DNA of 64,000 nt from SAR92 clade bacterium H455 (GCA_024802545.1 CP103416.1:930001-994000), one strand, 5' to 3'. Shown: positions 36,381 to 45,513, counted from the stretch's first letter. The notes: generated by a model from the sequence alone, not told the origin. Made by a program: numbers and translations.

Positions 36381-36833
36381 GTGAGTGATTATCAATTAAT
36401 ACAACAATTGGTTTACAGCTACGCAGGGCGAATTGATGCCGGTGACTTTGAAGCTGTGGCGGCATTGATGGCAGAGGCAAAATTAATTTTTTTGCCTTCA
36501 GCTGAAGTTCTTGAAGGCAGTCGGCAGGTGTTTGCGGCACATGTTTTGAGGGTAAAAATTCATCCACATACTGGAACTCCCTGCACCACGCACTATGTGA
36601 ATAATCTAGTAATTAAATTAGACGGCGATCAGGCATCAGCTCAGTCTCTTTTTACGGTGACTCAGGGGTTAGAGAATTTTCCCTTACAAACCATTATGTC
36701 GGGACGTTACTACGATAGGTTTGTTAAGGAAAGAGAGGAGTGGCGCTTTAGCGAACGCACTATTGCTCCAGACTATTTTGGAGATTTAGCGTTCCATTTA
36801 AATGATTTTGAAAAAAACACAAAATTACAATAA
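36381..36833 (+). CDS. NTF2-fold (SnoaL_4-like) protein
   Basis: 150 aa, GTG start. LIQQLVYSYAGRIDAGDFEAV gives the Tyr14-x4-Asp19 spacing of BaiE-like proteins, with His70 in CTTHYVNNLVI and a C-terminal YYDRFVKEREEWRFSERTI strand pair. The region matching BaiE Asp106 (FTVTQG) lacks the acid, so it may be an isomerase-like or binding member. Third such protein in 15 kb, placed just before a TonB receptor (66 nt to its ATG). Function not determinable. Confidence 0.65.
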   Translation: MSDYQLIQQLVYSYAGRIDAGDFEAVAALMAEAKLIFLPSAEVLEGSRQVFAAHVLRVKIHPHTGTPCTTHYVNNLVIKLDGDQASAQSLFTVTQGLENFPLQTIMSGRYYDRFVKEREEWRFSERTIAPDYFGDLAFHLNDFEKNTKLQ

Positions 36834-36899
36834 TTTCACAGGTTTAACTGTGAACAAATGATGTCAATTAGACAGTCCGTAAAAACCGAGGGGGTAATT

Positions 36900-39602
36900 A
36901 TGAAAAAAGGTATGCAAACCGCGATCTACAGAACGGCTATTGCTTTAGCCATAGTAGCGGCCAATTCAACACTTGCAGCTGGCATGCTCGAAGAGGTTGT
37001 GGTTACCGCTGAAAAGCGTGAGCAGAATCTCCAGGACACGCCGATTGCGATCGAAGTGCTCACTGAGGTGGGTATCGAAAACCAAGGTATCGTCGATATT
37101 ACGAGCCTGTTTGCTGCCATTCCGGGTGTCCAGGGTTACGAAGCTCCTTCATCTCGAGGTAATGTCAGTTTCTCTCTGCGTGGCATTGGTGCAGGTAACC
37201 CCAACAGTGTCTCCTCTGATCCGGCTAACGCGATCTACATTGATGGAGTCTACCTGGGTAAAGCAACTGGCAATGGCGTTGATGCCATGGACCTGGAGCG
37301 CATCGAGGTATTGAAAGGCCCTCAGGGTACTCTCTACGGACGCAATTCTATCGGTGGTGCGATTAACTTTATTACTAAAAAGCCTGGCCAAGAACTTGGC
37401 GCTAAAGTGAAGCTTTCTGCCGGTGATTACGGCTATGAAGCGGCTAATATGCGCTTCGATGTGCCGCTGAGCGATACTTTGGGAATGGCTGTTTCTGGCT
37501 ACACACGCAAGCGCGATGATCTCTACGACAACAGCAACTCAAGCGTGGCTGGATTCGAAAATCTTGACCGTTCTGGCCACCGTTTCTCTCTGCGTTATGC
37601 ACCGTCGGACAGCTTGGCTATCGACTATAGCTTTTCCCATGATGAGCTTGACGAGCACTCGCAGATGATGGATGTGGTAGGTTTCAATCCTAGAGCTGAT
37701 GTTATCAATGCCGAAGGTTATCCATCTGCTGTAGCAGTAAACAGCGCCAGTCGCGCGCAAACAGTTGCAGCCACAGTCGCAGGAATCAATCAGTACCGAG
37801 GTTTCGGTATGCTCGGCGCGCCGCAGGTAGATACCTATTTAGGCTGGGCAAATGATTTTATTGCTTGGACAAATGATGAGCTGGCCTCGGCGGACTCAAA
37901 GCCTGGTATGGGCTCTTCTGATATGAGTTCACGTGCCACCAATGACGTTGATGCCCACTCGTTAAGTATTTCATACAAGATTGACGATATGGGTGCCTTT
38001 GGCGATGTTGAATTTAAATCTATCACCGCTACTCGCGACGTGAAAAGCTTGAACAATGCCGATTTAGACGGCATTAATAGCGCCAATATCATTACCGACT
38101 TGCCGCTGTTAACTATTGGTGGTCTGTTTTTTAACTCAGTCGTGCCAGATGATATTCCTGCAGGACCCAATCTCAATTACGGTATAGACGCGGCAGGAGA
38201 GTATGGTTTGGCGTTGTCAATGATTGCTTCGATTGAAGAGCGCGGTTCTGCCCCAGTGTTCAATAACTATTCGGTCACCGAGCACGAACAGTTCTCTCAG
38301 GAACTACAAATGGTGGGTAGCACCGATACTCTGGACTATGCGGTTGGCCTCTATTACTACGATGATGATTCGTCATTCCGCAATCACCGTATTGCCTCAT
38401 TCCCTCTGGCGACCTCTGATACCTCGTCGCATGATGTAGCGGCGGAAGCGACTTCGATTTATGGTCAGTTCACTTACCGTGCCAGCGAAGAGAGTAAAGT
38501 GGCTATTACAGCAGGCCTGCGTTATACCGAAGAAACCAAAGATGTCACCTACCTGTGGCGCGGTTACAACTCCAACTTTATCAATATGTTCTACCCGGTA
38601 TTTTTGAATCCGACTGTTGATAATTCAACTTACAATCCCAACAATAACTATGTGACCAACGAAGAAGCCGAGTCTTTACCTGAACGCGCCGGAATTTATG
38701 GTCGTGAGTTCTCTGAAGATTTCGACAATCTATCCGGTCGCTTAACAGTTCAATATGATCTCTCAGACGCTTCCAATGTCTACGCAACCTACTCAACAGG
38801 TTATCGCAGTGGTGGTTTCAATGGCGACTACTTCGACTCAACTAATGACACGGCGGATGCCTTCAATGAAGAAAAAATTGAGAGCATGGAGCTGGGTTAT
38901 AAGTCTATGTTCTGGGATGGCCGCGCACAGTTGAATGCTGCACTGTATTCCTACGATTACGAAGATCTTCAGGTTTCCACTGTACTTACCGAAGGCTCTA
39001 AAGTGACCAGCGCCATTGCCAATGCCGGTTCTGCTTCGCGGGATGGTATTGAAATGTCACTGCGTGTCGCACCCACTGACAATCTGCTGGTGTCTCTCGC
39101 TTGGAGTCATATCAATGGTGACTTTGATGAGTACCCAGGTGTCTATGGTTCGCCTGATGATGGCGCAGCTGTACTAGATCTGAACAATGTTGCACAGCGT
39201 GCGATGGTGCCAGACGACTCTTTCAATCTGGGTCTGGATTGGAACATTATGGACACTGGCTCAAGTCAGCTGGCCTTGACCCTTACTGCGGCCTATCAGG
39301 ATGAGACAGTTTCAATTCCTGTGTCTACGGCAGTGTATAACACCAATGCCGCCAACCCAGCGCCAGATACGCCAGTGGCCTATGCGCAGACGCCAAACAA
39401 TGAGAGAACCATTGTTAATGCGCGCCTAAGCTGGACTAAGGCACTCAAGGATAGCAATGTGGTTGTCGCACTTTGGGGTAAAAATCTGCTTGACGAAGAT
39501 TATCGCAATTTTGGCTTTAACTACGGCGACGCACTAGGTCTTAACCTTCACCAGTACGGCGAACCAGCTACTTTCGGTCTCGACTTTACCTGGGAAATGT
39601 AA
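36900..39602 (+). CDS. TonB-dependent outer-membrane receptor
   Basis: 900 aa from ATG 36900 (MKKGMQTAIY), supported by GAGGGGG 7 nt upstream; an ATG 14 codons earlier lacks one. Signal peptide to about residue 27, then a TonB-box-like LEEVVVTAEKREQ, plug domain (QDTPIAIEVLT, GVQGYEAP, RIEVLKGPQGTLYGRNSIGGAINFITKKP) and a beta-barrel ending in an aromatic-terminated strand (FGLDFTWEM, though Met rather than Phe is last). It imports a bulky ligand across the outer membrane. Its place in the steroid island makes steroids or sterols likely cargo. Confidence 0.88.
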   Translation: MKKGMQTAIYRTAIALAIVAANSTLAAGMLEEVVVTAEKREQNLQDTPIAIEVLTEVGIENQGIVDITSLFAAIPGVQGYEAPSSRGNVSFSLRGIGAGNPNSVSSDPANAIYIDGVYLGKATGNGVDAMDLERIEVLKGPQGTLYGRNSIGGAINFITKKPGQELGAKVKLSAGDYGYEAANMRFDVPLSDTLGMAVSGYTRKRDDLYDNSNSSVAGFENLDRSGHRFSLRYAPSDSLAIDYSFSHDELDEHSQMMDVVGFNPRADVINAEGYPSAVAVNSASRAQTVAATVAGINQYRGFGMLGAPQVDTYLGWANDFIAWTNDELASADSKPGMGSSDMSSRATNDVDAHSLSISYKIDDMGAFGDVEFKSITATRDVKSLNNADLDGINSANIITDLPLLTIGGLFFNSVVPDDIPAGPNLNYGIDAAGEYGLALSMIASIEERGSAPVFNNYSVTEHEQFSQELQMVGSTDTLDYAVGLYYYDDDSSFRNHRIASFPLATSDTSSHDVAAEATSIYGQFTYRASEESKVAITAGLRYTEETKDVTYLWRGYNSNFINMFYPVFLNPTVDNSTYNPNNNYVTNEEAESLPERAGIYGREFSEDFDNLSGRLTVQYDLSDASNVYATYSTGYRSGGFNGDYFDSTNDTADAFNEEKIESMELGYKSMFWDGRAQLNAALYSYDYEDLQVSTVLTEGSKVTSAIANAGSASRDGIEMSLRVAPTDNLLVSLAWSHINGDFDEYPGVYGSPDDGAAVLDLNNVAQRAMVPDDSFNLGLDWNIMDTGSSQLALTLTAAYQDETVSIPVSTAVYNTNAANPAPDTPVAYAQTPNNERTIVNARLSWTKALKDSNVVVALWGKNLLDEDYRNFGFNYGDALGLNLHQYGEPATFGLDFTWEM

Positions 39603-39637
39603 TAGCTAAGGTAACGTTGGTTACCTTATTGCAAGAC

Positions 39638-39669
39638 AAAAAAACCGGCTCTCTGAGCCGGTTTTTTTT
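39638..39669. terminator. Bidirectional intrinsic terminator
   Basis: A-rich arm plus CCGGCT (39645-39650) pairs with AGCCGG (39656-39661) and runs into T8. It ends the TonB-receptor transcript and, on the other strand, the convergent SDR operon. Confidence 0.88.
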
Positions 39670-39678
39670 GTTTTAAAA

Positions 39679-40437
39679 TTAAATGCTCTTGGGTCTAAAC
39701 ATGGCGTCGTGGCCGCCATCGATATAGAGCATCGACCCGGCGACAAAGCTCGCTTTATCACTGAGTAAAAACTCTGCGGCATCCGCCATATCTTCTGGGG
39801 ATCCGGCGCGCTGCATAGGAATCGATGCGACAAACTGTCGAATTGCTTCACCGTACTGAGGATCATCGGCAACCGCTTTGGTCATCGCGGTTTCAGTGTA
39901 GCCCGGGGCAATCGCATTGAGGCGAATTCCCTGGCCGGCAAATTCCGGCGCATGCTTGCGCATCCACTTGGCCACCGCCTGTTTACTGCCGCTGTAACAG
40001 TCATGCCCGCTAACCTCTGGCAGCATAGCGTCGATGTTCTGCCACTGATCTTCGAGCAACAGTTCAACCAGCTCAGGCTTTTGGCACAGCGGCGCTGAAT
40101 TGGATGACACCATCACCACACTGCTGCCCGGGGCCAGACGCTGGCGCAGGCCATTAATAATCTCGACGCTACCAGTATAGTTAATGCTGAGAATTTTTTT
40201 CAAATCGGGAAAATGCGAGGCGACACCGGCACAGGTAATAATGCCCTCGATGCTCTCTGGAAGTATCTTTAATAGAGCCTTAATTGCCGCTTGACGTTGG
40301 CTTGCCTGAGACAGATCAACTTCAATGTCCGCATCCCGTAAATCCAGTACCACTACTCGATGGCCGGCCGCTTTTAAGCGCGCTTTGATGGCAGCGCCAA
40401 TACCGGTGGCGCCACCGGTCAATACATAAGTAGCCAT
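39679..40437 (-). CDS. 3-alpha-hydroxysteroid dehydrogenase/carbonyl reductase-like SDR
   Basis: 252 aa. Unlike ordinary SDRs it starts directly with TGGATGIGAAIK and has the short LRDADIEVDLS segment and a long insert before the catalytic Tyr-x3-Lys (CYSGSKQAVAKWMRKHA). Together with the ending YIDGGHDAMFRPKSI, this is the pattern of HsdA of Comamonas testosteroni (257 aa; ends GGIDAVMRPTQF). It interconverts 3-alpha-hydroxy and 3-oxo steroids. It is the last gene of the tetR-amidohydrolase-SDR-SDR operon, 5 nt after the previous stop. Confidence 0.75.
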   Translation of the reverse strand: MATYVLTGGATGIGAAIKARLKAAGHRVVVLDLRDADIEVDLSQASQRQAAIKALLKILPESIEGIITCAGVASHFPDLKKILSINYTGSVEIINGLRQRLAPGSSVVMVSSNSAPLCQKPELVELLLEDQWQNIDAMLPEVSGHDCYSGSKQAVAKWMRKHAPEFAGQGIRLNAIAPGYTETAMTKAVADDPQYGEAIRQFVASIPMQRAGSPEDMADAAEFLLSDKASFVAGSMLYIDGGHDAMFRPKSI

Positions 40438-40442
40438 AATAT

Positions 40443-41252
40443 CTATTCCTCTCCGCTGTCGATTACAGTCTGTATAGCGCTGCCCGGAAGGGCCTGCATA
40501 CCGCCGTCAATTTCAAGAATTTTACCGCTGACAAAACTACTGGCCGAGGAGGCGAGATATAGCGCACCAAGGGCAATATCCTCTGGTTGGCCGAGTCGCT
40601 TCAGGGGAATCCAGCGGGTAGTGTTTTTCAGTCTGGTTGCATCTTGCGTAATAAAGGCGGTGCTGGGTGTTTCTATGGCGCCGGGTGACACGGCATTGAC
40701 ACGAATATGCGGTGACAGCTCATATGACATGACCTTGGTCATCTGATTCATGCCTGCCTTGGCCGCCGCGTAGGCGGAAAAGTTCTTGTCTACCATCCAG
40801 CTGAGCGCCGAGGAGACATTGACGATCGTTGGACTGTCGGCGGCACGCAACAGGTTCAGGCAGAGGTGGGTAAGAGTGTAGGCTGACGTGAGGTTAATGC
40901 GCACAGTGTGCTCAAAGCGGCCCATATCGACTTTCTCTATACTGCCCCAGCCTTTGCCTGGTGCGCCGGCATTGTTAACCAGAATATCCAGCCTGTCGCT
41001 GTGCTCAGCAACTCTGGCGACCAAGGCTTTAAGTTGATCTTCCTTGGTCACATCGCAGGCGATAGCCTCGGCCTTGACGCCAAATCCGCGGCAGGCTTCG
41101 GCTACCTGTTCGATATCCTCTATGCTGCGCGCCACGCAAAATACATTGGCGCCCATCTCGGCAAAGCTTTTTGCGATGCTGGCACCAATACCCTTACCGG
41201 CTCCGGTGACGATTGCAGTTTTTCCATCCAGTCTAAATGCGTTGAGTAACAT
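40443..41252 (-). CDS. SDR, 7-alpha-hydroxysteroid dehydrogenase-like
   Basis: 269 aa. FRLDGKTAIVTGAGKGIGASI, NNAGAPGKGW, the Ser in VNVSSALSWM, YAAAKAGMNQM, then IRVNAVSPGAIETPSTAFIT and LKRLGQPEDIALGALYLASSASSFVSG. This run resembles E. coli 7-alpha-HSD (RLDGK, APGAI-T, RRLGQPQDIANAALFLCSPAASWVSG), although the family as a whole is promiscuous. The position beside a 3-alpha-HSD-like gene and the BaiE-like protein elsewhere make a bile-acid-type substrate attractive. 20 nt downstream of the amidohydrolase gene. Confidence 0.6.
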   Translation of the reverse strand: MLLNAFRLDGKTAIVTGAGKGIGASIAKSFAEMGANVFCVARSIEDIEQVAEACRGFGVKAEAIACDVTKEDQLKALVARVAEHSDRLDILVNNAGAPGKGWGSIEKVDMGRFEHTVRINLTSAYTLTHLCLNLLRAADSPTIVNVSSALSWMVDKNFSAYAAAKAGMNQMTKVMSYELSPHIRVNAVSPGAIETPSTAFITQDATRLKNTTRWIPLKRLGQPEDIALGALYLASSASSFVSGKILEIDGGMQALPGSAIQTVIDSGEE

Positions 41253-41272
41253 TATTTTCTCCTTTAGCGGTG

Positions 41273-42976
41273 TTATTTTCTGCCTTGGTAATAACTGACA
41301 CCACCAATAATGGTTTCTAGAATTTTGATATCTTTTAATTCTTTGGGGTGCAGCAGGGGATTTTCTTCTAGCAGGGTAAAATCGGCATATTTACCGACGC
41401 TGATAGAACCGATCTCATGGTCTAGATGGACTTGCCAGGCAGCGTCAATGGTAACGGCTTTGAGTGCTCGAGTGACGCTGACACGCTCATCCTCACCCAG
41501 TGTTGCACCGGTGGCAGTGAGGCGATTAACACTGGACCATGCCGACAATAACGGCGCCATAGGCACAATGGGAGTGTCCAGATGGGTGCTAAAGCGCAGA
41601 CCTATTTTTTCGGCACTGTGCAGCGGGCTGATTTGGTTGGCTCGCTGTGACCCGATAAGCACATCACGGTGCTGGTCGCCCCAATAGTAGGTGTGGGCGA
41701 CAAAGAAGCTCGGGGTGACATCCAGTTCTTTCATGCGTTGCAACTGATCAGGGCGTGCCATTTGCGCATGGATCAAGATGGTCCGCTGCACCGGCTGGCC
41801 TAAAGTCGTCTGCACATAGTCTATGGCCTCGAGAATGTCATCGATCGAGGCATCGCCGTTGCCGTGAATAACCGCCTGGAAACCGGCCTGAGCTATATTG
41901 AATATGTTGCGCTTAAGGTCGTCGAGAGCAATGCGTGGATAGCCCCGGTAGAGATCATCTCCTTTGTGAGCACTGTGATAGGGATGCGTCAAATAACCGG
42001 TAAAGCCCTGAATCGAACCGTCGGCAATCAACTTGATGGCGCCAATATGGCGCTGCCTAGCGGCTAGGTCTGCCGCCTTGACCTTGCCCTCAATCAACTC
42101 GAGACCGAGGCTGTCATAGTCGGGAAAAATAACCAAACGCTGGGGGATTTTGTTGAGACCCATAGCTAGGATCAAGCCCTGCACATATTGCCCGGAGGCA
42201 TTGCTCGCCTGGGCGGTGGTAACGCCGTTGCTGAGGTATTCCTCGCGGGCAAAATCGACCATGGCGATAAACTGCGTCAAACTCAGGTCGAGGGCCGGCT
42301 TTTGAAAGGCCAGTGCGGCATTCTCTTCCACCAGACCGTTAGCTGTGCCGTCGCTGTTGCGATGAATATGACCGCCGGCAGGGTCTTCCTTAAGCTGATC
42401 AAAGCCGACCAATTTGAACGCCGCACTGTTAGCCACGCCCATATGGCCTGAAACGTGCATCAAAAATACTGGGTGATTGGGTGCAATGGCATCCAGCTCT
42501 TGCAAGCTCGGGTGACGCTGCTCATTGAGCATCAGCTGGTCGTAGCCATAGCCGCCGACCCACTCGCCCTCTGCGGTGTTCTGCACCTGGGTGGCGACCC
42601 GCTCCAGTAGCTGCGGCATGGTCTTTACTTGACCCACCGGAGGGCTGCGCAGATCAGCTAAAAACAACGCCATGCCTGAGGCAGGAAAATGACTGTGTGC
42701 ATCCACCAGCCCTGGCAGCATGGTTGCTCCAGCGAGATCGTGGATCACCGTTTGCTCATCAATCAAGGCCTCGATATCGGTGCGGCTGCCAAGGGCAACT
42801 ATGCGATCATCGCGAACAAATACCGCCTCGGCGATGGGTTGATTGTCGTCCATGGTCAAAATGGTGCCATTAAACCACGCCTGACTGACTGCCGGATTTT
42901 CGGGTTGCACAAGCCAGTACAATATCGCCGCTACAGCAATAATTAGTCCCAGTAAAATCTTCAAAAAAGCTTTCAT
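41273..42976 (-). CDS. Membrane-anchored/exported YtcJ-like amidohydrolase
   Basis: 567 aa. The N-terminus MKAFLKILLGLIIAVAAILYW is an uncleaved signal anchor or signal peptide. The metal-dependent amidohydrolase core is intact: GLVDAHSHFPASG (H-x-H), FLMHVSGHMGV, the His in VIHGNGDASIDD and ILIHAQMARP, and a C-terminal SVGKYADFTLLEENP typical of the composite beta-sandwich. YtcJ-type enzymes hydrolyse diverse amides/carbamates. It starts 2 nt after the TetR gene and leads two hydroxysteroid SDRs; a conjugated steroid (for example an N-acyl or taurine/glycine amide) is a possible substrate, by context only. Confidence 0.75.
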   Translation of the reverse strand: MKAFLKILLGLIIAVAAILYWLVQPENPAVSQAWFNGTILTMDDNQPIAEAVFVRDDRIVALGSRTDIEALIDEQTVIHDLAGATMLPGLVDAHSHFPASGMALFLADLRSPPVGQVKTMPQLLERVATQVQNTAEGEWVGGYGYDQLMLNEQRHPSLQELDAIAPNHPVFLMHVSGHMGVANSAAFKLVGFDQLKEDPAGGHIHRNSDGTANGLVEENAALAFQKPALDLSLTQFIAMVDFAREEYLSNGVTTAQASNASGQYVQGLILAMGLNKIPQRLVIFPDYDSLGLELIEGKVKAADLAARQRHIGAIKLIADGSIQGFTGYLTHPYHSAHKGDDLYRGYPRIALDDLKRNIFNIAQAGFQAVIHGNGDASIDDILEAIDYVQTTLGQPVQRTILIHAQMARPDQLQRMKELDVTPSFFVAHTYYWGDQHRDVLIGSQRANQISPLHSAEKIGLRFSTHLDTPIVPMAPLLSAWSSVNRLTATGATLGEDERVSVTRALKAVTIDAAWQVHLDHEIGSISVGKYADFTLLEENPLLHPKELKDIKILETIIGGVSYYQGRK

Positions 42977-42978
42977 GA

Positions 42979-43599
42979 TTATTTCCTTGCTCTCAACATA
43001 AGGGCTACTTGTTTAACCATTGCTGTCAGTTGACTGCCAAGATCATTGGGTGAGTGAGTGAGTGCATTCATCAGTGAGTAGAGGTAACTGCCGACAACAA
43101 TCTGCACCTGCAGATCAATAGGCACTTCTCGATCTATATCACCTTGGTCTCGACCTTTGCTCAACAACTCAGCCATAGCATTGTTAAGTTTGCTCAGGCG
43201 ATTTGATGCCTCGTCAGGTTTTGCCAGGCCACCTAGGCCCTCGACAATAATCACCCGCATCAGTGGGATATGGGATTCCATATAATCGGCGGTATTGGTC
43301 ATTAAGTTGCACAGTCGCTGCTCGGTACTCAAGGGCTTCTCCAGCTCTTCAGCAATGGAGGCAATAAATTCATTGTCCATGCGCTCGACCATGCTTTGCA
43401 GCACAGCATGTTTAGTTGAAAAGTAATTGAAAAACGTCGGTTTAGAGATCTCAGCGCCTTCGGCAATGGCATCCACTGTTGTTGTTTGGTAACCATTAGC
43501 GATAAACAACTCGCCTGCGCAATCGACAATTCGCGAGTAGGTCATGCGTTTTTTGCGTTCGCGCAGGGGCAGGTTTTTTAGGGATTTAGTCGATAACAT
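42979..43599 (-). CDS. TetR-family repressor
   Basis: 206 aa. The N-terminal HTH is clear: RIVDCAGELFIANGYQTTTVDAIAEGAEISKPTFFNYFSTK. The C-terminal ligand domain is unassigned. First gene of the minus-strand operon that continues into the amidohydrolase and two SDRs, and divergent from the SDR-Rieske pair at 43686, so it probably autoregulates and controls both through the 86-nt region between. It does not show obvious similarity to KstR or KstR2 beyond the family fold. Confidence 0.85.
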   Translation of the reverse strand: MLSTKSLKNLPLRERKKRMTYSRIVDCAGELFIANGYQTTTVDAIAEGAEISKPTFFNYFSTKHAVLQSMVERMDNEFIASIAEELEKPLSTEQRLCNLMTNTADYMESHIPLMRVIIVEGLGGLAKPDEASNRLSKLNNAMAELLSKGRDQGDIDREVPIDLQVQIVVGSYLYSLMNALTHSPNDLGSQLTAMVKQVALMLRARK

Positions 43600-43685
43600 G
43601 GCTTGACCTCAGGAAATTTACTGTTGAAAGTATATACCATGGTTAAAAAATAAAGTAGAGTAAGATTTTATTCCGGAAGAGGGTT
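43600..43685. promoter_or_regulatory. Divergent TetR/SDR promoter with a candidate operator
   Basis: The perfect 8-bp palindrome ACCATGGT (43636-43643) sits in an AT-rich stretch (TATATACC...GGTTAAAAAA) at the centre of the gap, with imperfect symmetry extending a few bases outwards. Position and symmetry suit a TetR-type operator; no experimental or comparative support. Confidence 0.4.
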
Positions 43686-44447
43686 TTGACAATGCTATTG
43701 AGCGGTAAAGTTGGCTTAGTCACTGGTGGTGGCATGGGTATTGGCAGGGCCATTTGCCTTGCTTTTGCCAGAGAGGGGGCCAACGTTGTGGTGGCAGATT
43801 TCAACCCTGAAAGTGGCGCCGAAACGGTTCAGCTAATCCGCGACAGTGGCGGCGATGGCCTGTTTGTTCAGGCTGATGTGAGTGACGAAGCTCAGGTCAA
43901 GGGAATGGTGGCAACCGCTGTGGACCACTACGGTCGGTTGGATATTGCCTGTAATAGTGCAGCGGTAAGCCGCGGCTCTGGACCCATTCATCTATTTGAA
44001 AAAAGCGTCTTCGATGACACGCTGAATATGTGTTTAAGCAATACTTGGCTGTGCCAAAAGTATGAGTTGAGTGCCATGCTCGAGCAGGGCGCGGGCAGCA
44101 TTGTCAATATATCCTCAAATGCCTCGCTCCGTGGTCAGGTCTACAACACCGCCTATGCCGCAGCAAAAGCGGGGGTCAATATATTGACCCAGAGCTCTGC
44201 CGCTGAGTATGGCAGTAAAGGGATTCGAATTAATGCTGTTTCACCTGGGGTAGTGCGCACGCCGGGTGTGGAGAAATATTTTGCCGAGCAGCCGAAAATT
44301 GCCGAGGGCCTAAAGCGTGCCGCGGTAATGAATCGCCTTGGCGAACCCGAAGAAATTGCTGAAGCGGTGGTTTTTTTATGCTCCGACCGCGCGTCGTTTA
44401 TTACCGGCCAAATTTTATCTGTTGATGGTGGCGCTGCTGTCCGCTAA
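43686..44447 (+). CDS. SDR dehydrogenase
   Basis: 253-aa classical SDR: VTGGGMGIGRAICLAFARE, D-F acceptor after beta2 (VVVADF, suggests NAD), Asp in QADVSDEAQ, NSAAVSRGSG (N-S-A rather than N-N-A-G), SIVNISSNASLRG, YAAAKAGVNIL, AVSPGVVRTPG, GQILSVDGGAAVR. It starts 86 nt from the divergent tetR gene and precedes the Rieske oxygenase by 21 nt. It likely oxidises or reduces a ring hydroxyl/ketone on the oxygenase substrate or product. No closer assignment. Confidence 0.75.
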   Translation: MTMLLSGKVGLVTGGGMGIGRAICLAFAREGANVVVADFNPESGAETVQLIRDSGGDGLFVQADVSDEAQVKGMVATAVDHYGRLDIACNSAAVSRGSGPIHLFEKSVFDDTLNMCLSNTWLCQKYELSAMLEQGAGSIVNISSNASLRGQVYNTAYAAAKAGVNILTQSSAAEYGSKGIRINAVSPGVVRTPGVEKYFAEQPKIAEGLKRAAVMNRLGEPEEIAEAVVFLCSDRASFITGQILSVDGGAAVR

Positions 44448-44468
44448 CTGCTTTTGAGGAGAGAGTTA

Positions 44469-45473
44469 ATGATTATTGCAAGTGATAGAAGGTTACATAG
44501 TGTCAATCTGCCGATACCAACGGGCTGGTTTCAGGTGCTGTATTCCAGTGAACTAGAAGTAGGTCAAGCCAAACCTCTGGAGTATTTTGACCAGGAGATG
44601 GTTGCCTTTCGCACCGAATCTGGTCAGGCAAAGGTAGTTGATGCCTACTGTCCCCATATGGGTGCTCACCTTGGCTATGGCATTCGCGATCAAGCGGGAC
44701 ATGGCTCGGCGGTGGTTGGTGAGAGTATTGTCTGCCCGTTTCACGGTTGGGCCTATGATGGCGAGGGTAAATGTACCCATATTCCCTATGCCAAAAATAT
44801 GCCGCCGAAAGTCGCGCGCGAAGAGCAGGTTTTAGGCACTTGGCATGTTCGTGAGATCAATCAATGTATTTTGGTCTGGTATCACCCTCATGGGGAAGCA
44901 CCTACATACGAGCCGCTGGAAATAGCCGAAGCGAACAGTGAGAACTCGGACTGGGGAGAGCTTGACACCCACAGTTGGGAGATTAATACCCACATGCAAG
45001 AAGTGGGTGAAAATGCCGTGGATTCGGTACATTTCCTCTATGTGCACGGCACTAAAGATATACCTGATGCGGAAGTGATGGAATTTGAGGGGCACACCCG
45101 TCGCGGTCTTTTACGCACTCGCAACCCAACTCCGCAGGGGATTATTGAAGGCTCGATAGAAAATCAAAATATAGGGCCCGGGCTGGCTGTCGTGCGTTTT
45201 TCCGGCATCGTCGACACGGTTCTGCTGGCGCATCTAACGCCGGTAACCGCTACTCATACTCGAGCCTTTTACTCCTTTATTCAGAAGGCGTCTGATGCTG
45301 AGTCAGGTAAGTCGCGCATCGCTGAAGCGATTGTGCGCAACATTTGTCAGCAGATGGAAGAGGATCGAATTATATGGGATCGCAAGAAATACTATGAAAA
45401 GCCAATGTTATGCGATGGCGACGGGCCTTTTGCAAAATTCAGAAAATGGTACAAACAATTTTTGATTGAATAA
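44469..45473 (+). CDS. Rieske oxygenase, KshA/DAF-36-like
   Basis: 334 aa from ATG 44469, which has GAGGAGAGAG upstream; a start 5 codons earlier would crowd the SDR stop. Rieske [2Fe-2S] ligands Cys61, His63, Cys89 and His92 (CPHMGAHLG, CPFHGW) and the mononuclear iron motif ENAVDSVHFLYVHG (Asn182-x2-Asp185-x2-His188-x4-His193). The C-terminus IWDRKKYYEKPMLCDGDG, then FRKWYKQFLIE, parallels KshA, the 3-ketosteroid 9-alpha-hydroxylase, and the cholesterol 7-desaturases (DAF-36/Neverland) are also related. It is ~50 aa shorter than KshA. No reductase (KshB) is nearby. 9-alpha-hydroxylase or another ring hydroxylase/desaturase. Confidence 0.75.
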   Translation: MIIASDRRLHSVNLPIPTGWFQVLYSSELEVGQAKPLEYFDQEMVAFRTESGQAKVVDAYCPHMGAHLGYGIRDQAGHGSAVVGESIVCPFHGWAYDGEGKCTHIPYAKNMPPKVAREEQVLGTWHVREINQCILVWYHPHGEAPTYEPLEIAEANSENSDWGELDTHSWEINTHMQEVGENAVDSVHFLYVHGTKDIPDAEVMEFEGHTRRGLLRTRNPTPQGIIEGSIENQNIGPGLAVVRFSGIVDTVLLAHLTPVTATHTRAFYSFIQKASDAESGKSRIAEAIVRNICQQMEEDRIIWDRKKYYEKPMLCDGDGPFAKFRKWYKQFLIE

Positions 45474-45513
45474 TTGAGCTGCGATCGCCCAGTTTATTAG
45501 GTCAAAATATGTC

